Shown here in pieces: positions 29,761 to 40,880 of a stretch of 64,000 bases of DNA. A model generated the notes under the pieces. It saw nothing but the letters and a program-made list of their open reading frames with translations. It had not been told where the DNA came from and made no database searches. Source of the stretch: Taeniopygia guttata. Lineage: Eukaryota > Chordata > Aves > Passeriformes > Estrildidae. Made by a program: the position numbers and the translations under genes. How positions within the stretch are numbered: the first letter of the stretch is position 1; each line of letters starts with the position of its first letter. Location: positions 33,583,001 through 33,647,000 of the forward strand of contig NC_133064.1 of the NCBI RefSeq assembly GCF_048771995.1. The letters are read 5' to 3'.

Positions 29761-30610
29761 CTTTATTTTTCTTCTTCTACTTAAATATGTTATCACAGAG
29801 GCATTACCACCATTTCTAATTGTCCCAGCCTTGACCAGCTGTGAATCCATCTTTGGAGCTTCTAGGGGTTGAATCTATTGGACATGGGGGAATCTTCTAG
29901 CAGCTTCTCATAGAAGCCACCCCTGTAGTCCCCTTGCTACCAAAGCTTGGCCATGCATACCTGATACAATGGGACATGGAAAATTACTGGATGTGGCACG
30001 AGCAATTGCTGGACATAAGAAATAACAGTGTGAGAAGCTGACAAATGTTACAGGCAGTGCCATGAGGGATGGCTGAATTGCACAGGTGGTTAACGAGGTG
30101 TGATGTGAGAAACAGCTAGGCTTCACAGATACCTGATGTAGAGCATTGGGGACCTTTTGGGGAGTAGAACTGCAAAGACAGCAGTGCCTGAGTAACCATA
30201 TCAGTAATATCATATAAAGCCAAGAGTGCCTAGGGACCAGTATCAGAAGTAACAAATTTGCGCACAGACATAAAATGCGGACCACTTTGGAAAAAGTAAT
30301 GAGGGATGGTTGTTTATTTGGGAAGAAACTGGAGTGGAGAAATGGAGGGACAAGAGTAGCAAAAAGAAAGGCCAATAACAGAACCAGCTATACAGCTATT
30401 GGACTTATGAACATATTGATACCTCCAATAGCGCTGTTAATTTTTGCTCTCTACTACATTGTGGTGGCTTGACCTTGGCTGGCTGCCAGGTACTTACCAA
30501 GGCATTCTATTACTCCTCTTCCTCCTCAGCAGGACAGAAGGGGAGAAAATAAGATGAAAAATATCACAGGTGGAGATAAGGACAGGGAGATTGCTCACCA
30601 TTTACTACTA
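29761..30610. other. No recognisable feature
   Basis: A 155-codon minus-strand frame (29,908-30,375) is hydrophobic and lacks any motif I know. A plus-strand frame at 30,275-30,472 ends with a membrane-like segment (GLMNILIPPIALLIFALYYI). It could be part of an old env, but nothing else supports that. Confidence 0.35.
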
Positions 30611-31143
30611 TGGACAAAACAGAATCAGAATGGTTGAGGTTGGAAGGGATCTCTACAGGTCATCCGGTCCAAACTCCCTGCTCAAGCAGGGCCATCTAAA
30701 ACCAGTTGCCTAGGACCACGTCCAGATGATTTTTCACTATCTCTAAGAAGGGAGATTCCACAAATCCACAGGGCAACTTGTTCCAGAGCTCAGTCACTGT
30801 CATAGTAAAATAAGTGTTTCCTGAGGTTCAGATGGAACCTCCTGTGTTGTCGTTTGTGCCCATTGCCTCTGGTCCTGTCACTGGGCACCACTGAAAAGAG
30901 CCTGGCTCTGTCTTCTTTATATCTTCCCTTCAGGTATTTATACACATTCATGAGACCCCTCCGAAGCCTTCTCTTCCCTAGGCTAAACAGTTCCAGCTCT
31001 CTCAACCTCATTTGTGAGGTGCTTCAGTGCCATAAACATCTTTGTGACCCTTTGCTGGACTCTCTATAGTCTCTCTTGTACTGGGGAGTCCAGAACTGGA
31101 CACAGGTGTGACCTCACCAATGCTGAGCAGAGGGGAAGGATTA
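30611..31143 (-). mobile_element. CR1 LINE 3' part
   Basis: On the minus strand it reads through CR1 RT C-terminal residues ([48 protein letters not shown]) into a 3' UTR. It ends near 30,611 in GATTCTG-like sequence. It is cut by the LTR at 31,144. Confidence 0.85.
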
Positions 31144-31762
31144 TGGGAATCCAGGGCATCCCTCTGGCTGCCCAGGAAGGTCTGGGACACTGGCAAGTGG
31201 GCCAGAAACCCCCCTGTACAGAACCCTGAGAGACACTGTCTCTGATCTCTGTCCATGGAAAAGAGTTTTCAAACTTACAGGATGAATGACAAGCTCTGAG
31301 TGTTTGATATAAGTAATAATTAGTGTGGCACGGGTGCAAAAGTAGAATTTTAGGATTTTAGATAAGGGGTTCAAAGGGGGCAAGATGGAGGAAATTGGGC
31401 GTGCCTTGTCCTTTTTCTTCTTCTTCATGCCCTCCATGTTTCACTGTAGTGTTGGCATTTTTCTATTAGTTTAGACTGGGGAAACACTGTTCAACATGGG
31501 TGATGGATATTGGCACGTTATTGTAAATATAGTACACTTAGTTTCTGGTATATAATGTTTGTAACATCCCACTGAGGGGACGAGCCCCGCACACTGTCCT
31601 GCAAGACAGACCTGCTGCAGGTCAGACAGAACATGTTATGGATAAGCAAGAATAAACAACCTTGAAAACAGCACAGACGAATTATGACTTGTTTGGCAGC
31701 GGGGCTGAAAGACAAAGACTTTCTACAATCTCAGGATCATTTAAATATCACATATTCCGACA
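31144..31762 (+). mobile_element. LTR (15,572-16,232 family)
   Basis: It holds GGTATATAATG (TATA, about 31,546) and AATAAAC (about 31,651), and ends CATATTCCGACA at 31,762. It aligns with the reverse complement of 35,043-35,658. It lies between two minus-strand CR1 pieces. I cannot find a clean TSD. Confidence 0.7.
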
Positions 31763-31766
31763 TGTC

Positions 31767-32130
31767 TTGTTTATATCTTCCCTTCAGGTATTTATACACA
31801 TTCATGAGATCCCTCTGAAGCCTTCTCTTCCCTGGGCTAAACAGACCCAGCTCTCAGACTCATTTGTGAGGTGCTCCAGTGTCATAAACATCTTTGTGAC
31901 CCTTTGTTGGACTCTTTATAGTGTCTCTTGTGCTGGGGAGTCCAGAACTGAACATAGGTGTGACCTCACCAATGCTGAGCAGAGGGGAAGGATCATCTTT
32001 TTCAACCTGTTTGGCAATGCTTTGTCTAATGCAGCCCAGGATACCATTAGCTTTCTTTGCAGCAAGGGCATGTTGCCCAATCATGTTCAATTTAGTGTCC
32101 ACCTGTGGTGCCCCCAACCAGGCCTGCTCT
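31767..32130 (-). mobile_element. Second CR1 LINE piece
   Basis: It repeats the same CR1 segment as 30,925-31,140 (the phrase around TATCTTCCCTTCAGGTATTT occurs in both) and extends further 5' with ANGILGCIRQSIAKQ and the QVDTKLNMIGQHAL frame. It is therefore a separate copy, not a continuation. Confidence 0.8.
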
Positions 32131-32879
32131 ACAATCTCAGGAGCTCCTGACAAGCCTTAACCAAACCATCTGAGTGGTGAAATGCTCCTTTACTGTACCA
32201 GTTGGGCAGTGAAACATCCATGACCATATCAGGCATGATAAAGGTGGGAATAACACTGGCCATAAAAGAAACATCAACTGCCCAACCAAGGTGGGGAACA
32301 AAGGATAATAAGTCATCCCCTGATAGCCTTGGAACATTCTCTACCTGAATCATAGCCCAAGTGGAATGTCACCATTGCTGATGGAGTTTGTGAAACTCCA
32401 GTGACACCGTTGTTGGAGTTTTGAGAACAATTTTCAGACATTTTGGAAACTGCAGTAATTACTGACCCAAGGATGGAAATTTTGTGGATGACTAAAGGCA
32501 GCCATCTTGTGACCCTATAAACAGCAGTCCTGAGGCCCTTTGAGCTCTCCTGGACCACAGTGGGCTGTGCCAGCACCCCCCTCTGAGTGGGATGCCTCTC
32601 AGAGCTCTCAAACCTTCAAGTTTGCAATGCTCAAAAGACTGTCACTGATGATGAGACCTAGGCTGATATCCCCTCCCTCCCACACTCCTCTAGGTGCAAC
32701 CCTTGTCGGTTGAGAAACATAAATGGATTTGACATGAGTATTTCACTGGACTTCAGGGAGCATTTTTGATAGGTACCTCTACACACATATAGATGTATAC
32801 ATCTCTGCCTGTGTGCATGTGTGTAAATTGATTATGGTATGAATAGTGTTATTTTCCCGCCTCAGTATATTTTATTTGA
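32131..32879. other. Unassigned, probably decayed ERV
   Basis: Minus-strand frames at 32,129-32,353 and 32,313-32,576 give no motif I recognise. I see no repeat end or RNA gene. Confidence 0.3.
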
Positions 32880-33385
32880 ATTGGATATTTCAGGAAGCAG
32901 AGGCTGTTCAGATGGCCTTTGCTGAATTCAGCAGACAAATCTCAATACATCCTGCAAAACATGAGCTTTTAACACCTCTATTTCAATTGATAAAAAAACC
33001 AGAGGAGTGAAGTTCCACTTCAAGCCTTAGCAGTATACACAGATGGTTCTGGTTGCTCTCATAAATCAGTGGTAGTATGGAGAGACCCCTCTTCTAGTGC
33101 CTGGAAAGCAGATGTATCCAGAGTTGAGGGGTCCCCCCCAAATTGTTGAACTTGCTGCTGTTGTCAGAACTTTAAAAAATTTTTCTGTTCCTTTTAATCT
33201 GGTTACAGATTCAGCTTATGTTGAAGGAATCGCGATGAGAGCTGAAGCATCAGTTTTGAAATAGGTTGAAAATTCACAACTTTTTTATTTGTTGCATCTC
33301 CTTACTTTGTTATGCATATTTGATCGCATACAGATGTTCCTGGATTTTTAGCCGAAGGGAACAGGCAATTTGACCTTTTAACAAT
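32880..33385 (+). pseudogene. ERVK RNase H relic
   Basis: The plus-strand frame near 33,030-33,230 reads VYTDGSGCSHKSVVVW, VEGSPQIVELAAVVR and FNLVTDSAYVEGI. These are the RNase H Asp, Glu and Asp motifs in the ERVK style also seen in T and W. A PGF-like segment of the pre-integrase region follows near 33,340. A stop and frameshifts break it. The flanks are unrecognised. Confidence 0.75.
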
Positions 33386-34089
33386 GCCTGTATTGCAATC
33401 TGTTGAGGTATACCGCAAATTAGTTTTTAAAGGTCACTTAAAGAATCACCGGCAATGGTATCGACAAAAGCAGATTTAATATAGAAGTAAAAGCACTACA
33501 AAGTTCATTGTCCAGGTTCACTCTACTATTAACTTGAAGGTTACAGCACACAGAGAAAAAAAAAACTTCAATCAATCAATCTAAACCCAGTATCAATGCA
33601 AAAACTATCTATGTGGAGGCTGGGGCAGGGCGGGGGAGGGGTGAAGGGTAAGGATAGGAAACGGTAAGGATAAAAAGGAATAAGGGAGAGCCTTCCATTG
33701 AGACACAAGGTTCATTGTGGACTCCCTTGACAAACTAATACCCAGATGTAACCAACGGTTTGGCCCTAAAGGTTTAAGAGCACTTGAACATAACAGCACT
33801 GAATCAATAACTTAAGTTAAACAATTTAACAAAAAAATCCTATATAATTTCCTATAAGCACAATAGTAACTCACAGGACTAACTTACTTTAAATCTAAAG
33901 TGCTTAAAAATCCAGGAGAGCAGCATTCCTAGTACATTTGCTATAACATATGCGCACTTGCATGCACACAGACCTAAAGGAGTATGTACAAGTTATATAC
34001 CTGTGAAAATTTCCCCTCTAGTTCAGTGCTCACTTTGGATGCTTTTGCATTTTCTCAAATGGGCAAAGGGTTGAGCCTTGAGGACTGGA
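33386..34089. other. No recognisable feature
   Basis: Mixed AT-rich sequence with no motif, repeat end or RNA gene that I can support. Confidence 0.4.
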
Positions 34090-35042
34090 GGTGTGAAAAA
34101 CGCATACTTTATGATTGGCTTTTTGCAAATATAACAATGAATATTATATGTGCAATATTAGAAAGTTATGCTGCATTAATTCTCTTAAGTAATGTGTTAA
34201 ATGTATTTTTAGGTTCTAAGGCAATGTTATAATAGAAATTATGCTATGTAAGTTACTCTTTAACTAGCTCAAAAAAGAGATGAGATAATAAAGAAATTCT
34301 TTGCACAGAGATAACAGCAAAAGGGCCCAAAAAGAGTTACTGCCTCCTTATCAGAAAAGACAAACATTCTTCCACCTTCTCTCCATCTTTATGGAACCAC
34401 CAGGATTAAGGGGAAGAAATTGACAAAAACCAGAAAAGTTCTTAATTTGCAAGGAATTTATGCATCATGTATGAGATATATGAATATGCAACAGGCTGTT
34501 GCTTTTAAGGGATATTCCTTTGTTCACAAGGCACGTTTTTGGCAGCTTAGTGCCAAAAAAAAATCATATGTCCATAATTCTTTGCTTTTTATTGTCTTGT
34601 AATTGTCCTAACTCTAAATTTTTATTACTCTAATTGTATTACTATTTTTATAACCATTTTATTATTATTAAACTTGTAAAATTATAAAAACCAAGTGATT
34701 GGGGTTTTTCACAGAGGTATAAGCCTAGGCTCCATTGTCAGCATTCATCAGTGGTCTTTTAAGTATAACAAACTAGAGAGATCACTGGTTCTGCTAGGTG
34801 TCCTACTCAGAAGGAGATTACTGTTTACAGCCTGCTGCAGTCCAAGACAACTCAAAGGGTCTCACTTAAGACTGCGGTATATAGGGTCATGGTATAGATG
34901 CATATTATATGATTGAATTTTCACAAATATTAAAATGAATACTATACATGTTATGTTGGAAAGTTATGCTGTATTAATTTTTTTGAAGTGCTGCATTAAT
35001 CCTTTTAAGTAGTGTGGTAAATATAGTTTAAGGCTATAACAT
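34090..35042 (+). repeat. LTR-like AT-rich unit present twice in direct orientation
   Basis: About 150 bases at 34,100-34,240 are repeated with changes at 34,900-35,042 (both include AAAGTTATGCTG and ATTAATT..TTTTAAGTA-like stretches). AATAAAG at about 34,288 and ATTATTAAAC near 34,668 suggest LTR U3/R sequence. It could be two partial copies of one LTR bracketing a short insert. Confidence 0.4.
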
Positions 35043-35658
35043 TGTCAGAATCTGAGGTATTGATTCAGAGATTGTAAAAAGTCTCTGTCTTTCTGCCCCG
35101 TTGCCAAAGAAGAAGCCATAATTTGTCTGTGCTGTTTTCAAGGTTGTTTATTCTTGCTTATCTATAACATGTTCTGCTGCCCTGCCGCAGGTCTGTCCTG
35201 CAGGGCAGTGTGCGGGGCTCTGCCCCTCAGTGGGATGTTGCAAACATTATATACCAGAAACTACGTGTGCTATATTTACAATAATGTGCCAATATCAATC
35301 ATCTACGTTAAACAGCGTGTCCCCAGCCTGAACCAGTAGGAAAATGCCAACACTACAGTGAAACATGGAGGGCATGAAGAAGGAGGAAAAGGACAAGACA
35401 CACCCAATTCCTCCATCTTGTCCCCTCTGAACCCCTAATCTAGAAATCTAAAATTTTACTTTTGCACCCGTGTCACACTTAATTATTACTCTTATCAAAC
35501 ACTCAGAGCTTGTAATTCATCCTGTAAGATTGAAAACTCTTTTCCATGGACAGAGATCAGAGACAGTGTCTCTTGGGGCCCTGTACAGGGGGGTTCCTGA
35601 CGCCTGCCAGGGTCCCAGGCCCTCCAAGGCAGACAGAGGGAAGCCTTGGAATCCCACA
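35043..35658 (-). mobile_element. LTR (15,572-16,232 family)
   Basis: It begins on the plus strand with TGTCAGAATCTG and ends AATCCCACA. AATAAAC lies on the minus strand near 35,146-35,152. It aligns over most of its length with 31,144-31,762 (reverse complement). I found no TSD. Confidence 0.7.
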
Positions 35659-35689
35659 GGTGAGAGATTAAATAAATCAGCCTTGAGAG

Positions 35690-37125
35690 CAACTTGAAGA
35701 GATGTTAATTGTCTATTTCTTTGAGCACAGCCTGCTCCGCCCTGGACACTACTCCTGCCACATAGGCAGAGTCTGTCACCAAGTTGATTTGCTCAGAAAA
35801 CTTCATAAAAGCTCTCACCACTGCAGCCAGTTCAGCCACCTGGGGGGATCACTCCACAAGCTCAACATCAGCTTCCCAGTGCTGAGTCTGTGGATTGCCC
35901 CATGTCATCACTGACTTGTAGGAAGCCCCAGATGCATCCGTGAACACTGTGAGAGCCTTGAGTGCTCTCCGGCTCCTTTTCTCTTGATGAATAAGGTGGA
36001 ATTCCTCATTGAACAACTGGTGAGACGGGGCATGGACTGATATTTGTCCCCTGAAGCTGTCCAGAGATATTTGGAGACTGGCACTGCTCTGGAGCAAATG
36101 CTCAACCATCCCTTTGGTCAGTCTCTCAGGAGAGTTCCTTCCCTCTTCAGAAAGCCTGACTGGAAGGTGAATACATGCAAAGTCATACCCTGCTAATTCG
36201 CACAACCTCACCCTGGCCTTCTGAATCAGCTTTGCTATCAGCTCTTGTGGCTTAGTGATGGTCTTGGATCTTTGGTGGGAGAGGAAGACCCACTCTATGA
36301 TCAAAAGTGGACCTTTCTGCCCCTCGATCCATTGGAAAATCAGCCCATGCAGGTGTGGCAGCTTTCCTAGAACAATGAATTGGAAAGGCACGTTTGGGTT
36401 ACACTGGTGTGCCTGCCTTTCTGATAAGACCTTCTGTAGCTTTTTGATTGCTGTCTTTGCCTCTGGGGTCAGTTCCCTGGGGTAGGCCAGCTCCCTCTCC
36501 CCCTTCAATAAATTGGAGAGAGGGTCTAGATCCTCATTTGGGTGGCCTAGCCAGGGCCATACCCAATTCAAAGACCCACACAGCGAGTGGAGGTCTGCTA
36601 GTGTTCTGGGGTTGCAATTTATCTCCAATTTCTGCGGGACAATAGTCCTTGCAGAGATTTCCTGGCCCAGGTATCTCCAAGGTGGCATCCTTTGAACTTT
36701 GTTTTTCTGCAACTGAAATCCAACAGAGGTTAAAACTTCAACCACTAGGTCAAGCGTGTATTGGAGTATAGAGTCATTGGGAGCACACACAAGCACATCA
36801 TCCATGTAGTGAAGGATGATGGCATCCTTTCTCTCTGCACGTACTGGAGACAGTAGTGCTGCTACATACTGTTGGCCTATGAAAGGACTGGCTTTTAAAC
36901 CTTGGGGCAAAACTTTCCAGTGGTAGCGTTTCATCGGGGCTTCCCGATTGATGGTGGAAACCTCGGGGCATCTTCAGGGTGCAATGGAATTTGGAAGAAA
37001 CAGTCCTTTATATCTAATACAGCCAATTGCCAATCTCGAGGGAGCATTGCTGTACTAGGCATCCCTGGTTGGAGTGGACCCATGTCCTCTGCAATTTTTT
37101 TTATTTCTCTGAGATCATGGAGCAA
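35690..37125 (-). pseudogene. pol: Provirus T RT and RNase H
   Basis: The frame 35,849-36,934 (361 codons) carries RT with VLPQGLKASPFIGQQYV and the catalytic YMDD (HYMDDVLVCAPND, near 36,800), the thumb, and RNase H with TVFTDASGASYKS. RT motif A lies just upstream in a shifted frame (VLDIKDCFFQIPLHPEDAP, 36,931-37,125). Beyond 35,849 the RNase H AELAAVVRAF and LVTDSAYVAGV motifs appear after a stop. So one frameshift and at least one stop break the gene. Confidence 0.85.
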
Positions 37126-37640
37126 TCTTCACTTGTCCTTCCCAGGCTTCTTTATTACAAAGACTGGGAAATTCCAAGGGCTGTCTGTCTCTTGTAGGTG
37201 TCCTTGAGCTACCTGCTCCTTCACATGTTTCTCAAGCGCCTCAAGTTTCTCACTACTCAAAGGCCACTGTGCTACCCACTTTGGGGTGTTATCCAACCAC
37301 TTTAACTTGTGGGCAGGGCGCTCCGCAGTGCCTACTTCCAAAAATCCTGGGGTGTCTTAGGAATGATGAATTGGACTCACCATTGGGACATGGTGTTTCT
37401 CCCCCACAGAGGAGCCTTATAGTCTGCCACAAATGGGCAAACACTTGCCAATTTCCCATATGGTCCCTGAATTTGCACAACATTTTTTGAAATTTTTGCC
37501 ACTGTGTTTCCTCCTATGCCCTGAAGTTTGCCTGCCACAGGTTGCAATTCCCAGTGTGATGGCCACATGATTTTAGGTATTACCATGATTTCTGCACCTG
37601 TGTCCAGAACCCCTTCCACCTGAAGGTGCTCTGACCCATG
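37126..37640 (-). pseudogene. Provirus T protease and RT N-terminus
   Basis: Frame 37,377-37,619 has GVLDTGAEIMVIPKIMW, the retropepsin core, with GIGGNTVAKISKNVV and a LWGRNTMSQW C-terminal motif. Frame 37,129-37,341 holds the RT start with LKWLDNTPKWVAQWPLSSEK and SPWNFPVFVIKKPGK. The two are in different frames. Confidence 0.8.
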
Positions 37641-37960
37641 TGCTAGGTGTCATGCCATCAAGGGTCTATGCTCTTCTACCACCTCTGCCCAGTAGACTTC
37701 TGGTGATTTTCCTTCTACTGTTATTTCTACTGGGATGGGAATGGCTTGTGCCAGAATTTGCCTCATTTCTAGGTAAAATGGAGGGTGCAAGCAATGTTCC
37801 AACAGCATAAGACTGGATATTTTTCCCTTAGTAGTCATGGGAAATATTTTAATCTCTGGAGGTGTGTGTGCTGTGTCTCCAGTGGCAAAATACTCACTGT
37901 CTGGTTCCATTTGGTACACCTGCAGGTCCTTTGAGCTGTTCGACAGTTCCACTTATACAC
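37641..37960 (-). pseudogene. Provirus T dUTPase-like segment
   Basis: Frame 37,650-37,952 includes FATGDTAHTPPEIKIFP, LLEHCLHPPFYL and QILAQAIPIPVEI. This parallels W's dUTPase-like segment upstream of protease. The uridine-binding motifs are weak, so enzyme activity is doubtful even in the ancestor. Confidence 0.6.
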
Positions 37961-38078
37961 TTATAATGACTTCCCTATCAGTGGATCTGAAATGAAACCC
38001 TTTGGCAGTCGCTAGGTGAGGTCTGCCTAGTGGCTGCCAAACCTTATTAGTTGTACATTTTACATTTTTATTTTTCTG

Positions 38079-38094
38079 CCCCCCCCCCCCCCCC
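38079..38094. repeat. C-run (16 C)
   Basis: A homopolymer C tract inside provirus T between the dUTPase-like segment and the nucleocapsid. Similar runs are at 6,179-6,196 (18), 28,201-28,215 (15) and, as G, at 59,429-59,445 (17). Confidence 0.9.
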
Positions 38095-38099
38095 GGATG

Positions 38100-39020
38100 A
38101 GTTGTGCCCTTCCCCTTATCTGTTCAGAGAGAGGCATTTTCCTGTGTGGGTCCCGCTATATTTATATCTTTGCACGTAGTTGTTTTAGCAGCGGGCACGC
38201 ACTTTACACACAGTTTTTTTTGTTTGTTGAACTTTCTCTGGTTCTGGTTTTGAGGACAGTTTCTGGCAAAGTGTCCTGGTTTTCTTGCAATGGAGGCAGA
38301 TGATGTGCTGCAGCTGTTGTGATGACATTGGTTGCCTCCTTGGACTTGGTGCAGCAGTGGCAACAGGCTGTAGTTCTGCAGATGTTGTATGAATGTCAGG
38401 GGTATCGAGCAGCTCTACTCTCCTGGCGCAGGCATCAATCATCTGAGCGAGACTAGGTGCTGGGTCGAGAGGAAGACTGAGAATAATCCTACAACAGGTC
38501 TCATTTGCATTCCTCTGAGCCATTTCTTTAATCAGCTCTGTTTGTACTCTAGTGTCTTCCACCTGTCTTTAAACTTGGGTTCTCAATCAATCTACAAACT
38601 CTAAAAAACTCTCAGAAGGAAACTGTTTAATGTTAATATAGCTGCCCTTAGCTTCAGTTACTGGTAATTGATAAAATGTTTTTTCTGCAGCGTTACAGAT
38701 TTTTTTCCAGAACCGACCTAGGTAACAGTCTGGTTTGTTTTTCTGGGCATTGCATATTTCCTGTACTGCATAAATGCTCTATTGTAATAGGGTTGCCGTC
38801 ACTGTCCATGGTTTCACTGGGTGTTTGTTGTATTTCTTGTAAGACTACTGTCAAAGCTAACTTCCACTTATTTTCCCATATCTCCTATTCAGAAGGTGTT
38901 AGTAAACTTTTAAATAAATCAGTGATATCTTTAGGTACCATTTCATTTGAATTAAAAGTTGCCCTTATCATGCCTTTAAAAATCTCACTGGACCTCCCAA
39001 ATTATCTCTGTATTTTGCAG
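38100..39020 (-). pseudogene. gag: Provirus T Gag capsid and nucleocapsid
   Basis: Read leftwards from 39,020: capsid N-terminal part (KDITDLFKSLL, ITIEHLCSTGN), major homology region IKQFPSESFLEFVDRL near 38,590-38,640, then AQRNANETCCRIILSLPLDP and IDACARRVELL. The zinc knuckle survives in two frames as CLHCKK and KPGHFARNC (about 38,255-38,300), split by a frameshift. The sequence pattern is the same as W's capsid. Confidence 0.8.
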
Positions 39021-40211
39021 ATCTCTGTTTTGTCTCTATATTATAGTGGTTGGTATGTTCTGGTACCGTTTCTCCTACCTAGGTATACAACAGGTGCTAT
39101 AGAGGGTATAGATTCATCTCTTATGCCGGTAGAGGCAGAGGGGTTTGCCCCCGCTACCCCCTGGGTTCAGGTGAGAAGTAGCTTCCCCCCCCTTCCTGGG
39201 CTATCGGCCGTGGAAACTCCGGCCCCGCCCATGCTGTGAGATGCTGGGCTGCCCTGCCCTGCCTCCTCAGCGTTGGGGCTGGGAGCTGTGCAGGGGCCGG
39301 CCCCACCCCCGTTCCCGAGGCAACGCGACGGCAGGCTCTGTGATGGGGCTGTCGGAGATCGGAAGGAATTGGAGGTAGGGCTGGTGGGTGAGGGGAGGAA
39401 ATGGTTGTGAGGAGGAGGGGTGAGCACATGGTCACCACCATTATGTTCCCGTGTGTGTTTCAGAGGCACTGCAACCTTCTCAGGGCTCTGGGAAGAGAAC
39501 TCTTCAGTTTTGGAGAAATCCGGACTATATTTGTCAGAAGAACCGGGTGTTAGAAGGGGTACAGGGTGGGTGAAGGGATATCAGGGCTGGGATATTGAGG
39601 AGGTGGGTAGAGGGTTGAAAAAGGGTTATTCGGACTGTTAGTCTGTGTTTGTATGCTCTTTTCTGCTTCTAAAATATTTTTTCAGGCTTGTAAAAATATC
39701 GGAATAAATAGAGAAGCTTTATGTTAACCATTTTCGACTTCTAAAATTAATATCTGCCCAATCTGGTCCCAAATAGAAAGGAAATTCATTTCGTACACAC
39801 TAAGGTTTGGTATTTCTGTTGATAGCAGCATACAAAATGCTTTAGGAGCATATTTGAGAATGATGCACTGTTTAAAATGTTGCTGAGGTGTTTCAGTGTG
39901 CTCTTTTGTTCCACCGATACTTTTGCACCCATTATTTTAATCGTACCGATGGTCTATTTTCCACCACACTTTGTAACACAGAACATATTTTTTGAATTCC
40001 CGCCGTAGCACAGGGATCCGAGCATGGGGGGCAGGGGGGAGGGGCGCTCATCCCGCCGCCGCTGGAGCGGCTCCTGCTCTTTCTCAGGGCCGGGGGGGTG
40101 GTTCCCTCGCCGCGGTGCTAGAGCAGCAAAACTCCCTCCCATCACTTCTCCACCCCGGGAATGCGGGTTGTCGGTCAGAGCGGTTTGCTCTGCCTCACTC
40201 AGCCTGCCCAT
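39021..40211 (-). pseudogene. Provirus T Gag matrix and proline-rich region
   Basis: The minus-strand frames at 39,154-39,469 are Pro-, Ser- and Ala-rich, as between matrix and capsid. The segment near 39,770-39,850 reads EIPNLSVYEMNFLSIWDQIG, which is matrix-like. A further frame at 39,954-40,211 covers the N-terminal side. No single open frame links them. Confidence 0.5.
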
Positions 40212-40231
40212 TCCAAGCTGACGCGTGCAGG

Positions 40232-40551
40232 GTGTCCTGGTTTAACCCACGCATGTAGCTCCCCGCAATCACTATGGTAGGCCTTCCCAGCCAGGCGCAG
40301 TCCTGGGATAATGAGATAGGAGGACTTACCAAGCCTGTAAACTGTGGGGTTCGTCTGTGAACTCCTCCGGGGTCCCCCTCCAGCCAGTTCACCTGAGGGT
40401 TCTCAGGCGAGTCCCCAACTTTTCCCTGTCACTCAAAGCCTTTAAAGGCAGGTAGAGTAATAGGGAAGTTGACTGTCCCAAAAAGCTATTGAAATCCTCC
40501 GAAATAGAGTCTCCAACTCCTTCATGGGCTAATCGGCAGCACGTTTTGGGG
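40232..40551 (-). other. Provirus T 5' leader with splice donor
   Basis: Untranslated region between LTR and gag on the minus strand. A consensus 5' splice site GGTAAGT lies at 40,324-40,330, the usual position for the donor that makes env or accessory mRNA. A degenerate PBS ending AACGTGCTGC lies just inside the LTR and resembles W's PBS (AACGTGTTGC). Confidence 0.55.
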
Positions 40552-40880
40552 TGTCAATTGATGTTTCCCCCCCCTCTCAGCCCCCTGAATTATCAGGCTA
40601 GGCCAGAGATCCGAGGCTGTGAGGGGAGGAATATCAGAAGATGGCAAAGATTTCCAAAAGAGGCTCTTACCCCGATATATGTTGGTTCAGCTCTCTTTAT
40701 TCTGTGATGTCCTAGGGGAGAGCGGGGCAAAGAGGACGAACAGGAAATCTCAGGGGTTTATCTAGGCTTTGGAAAGGGAGGGCTTCTTGGCTCTCCACCA
40801 ACCCTGTCAGGGCAGGAAGGAGGGATCCAGGGTTATCTTGATCAGAGTCACAGGAGTCCGGGGAATGGGGAACAGAATGC
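40552..40880 (-). repeat. Provirus T 5' LTR
   Basis: On the minus strand from about 40,880 (TGTTCCCC) to AATTGACA. It has a GATAAACCCC element in the TATA position, AATAAAG (about 40,697-40,703) and the GGGGGCTG-rich U5 shared with the solo LTR at 5,514-5,871. It abuts the RT/connection region of provirus S. Confidence 0.75.

Larger units (their letters stand above)
35690..40880 (-). mobile_element. Provirus T: decayed ERVK provirus
   Basis: Minus-strand order from the right: 5' LTR (40,552-40,880), leader with a splice donor, gag matrix, gag capsid and nucleocapsid, dUTPase-like, protease, RT, RNase H. It is truncated at about 35,690 next to an unrelated LTR, so integrase and the 3' LTR are missing. 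A solo LTR of its family is at 5,514-5,871. The protein segments are closest to those of W. Confidence 0.8.

Noticed and set aside
29908..30375. 155-codon hydrophobic minus-strand frame as a membrane protein gene
   Set aside because: No start context, homologue or neighbouring gene supports it; the composition is Ser/Leu-rich as in antisense frames.
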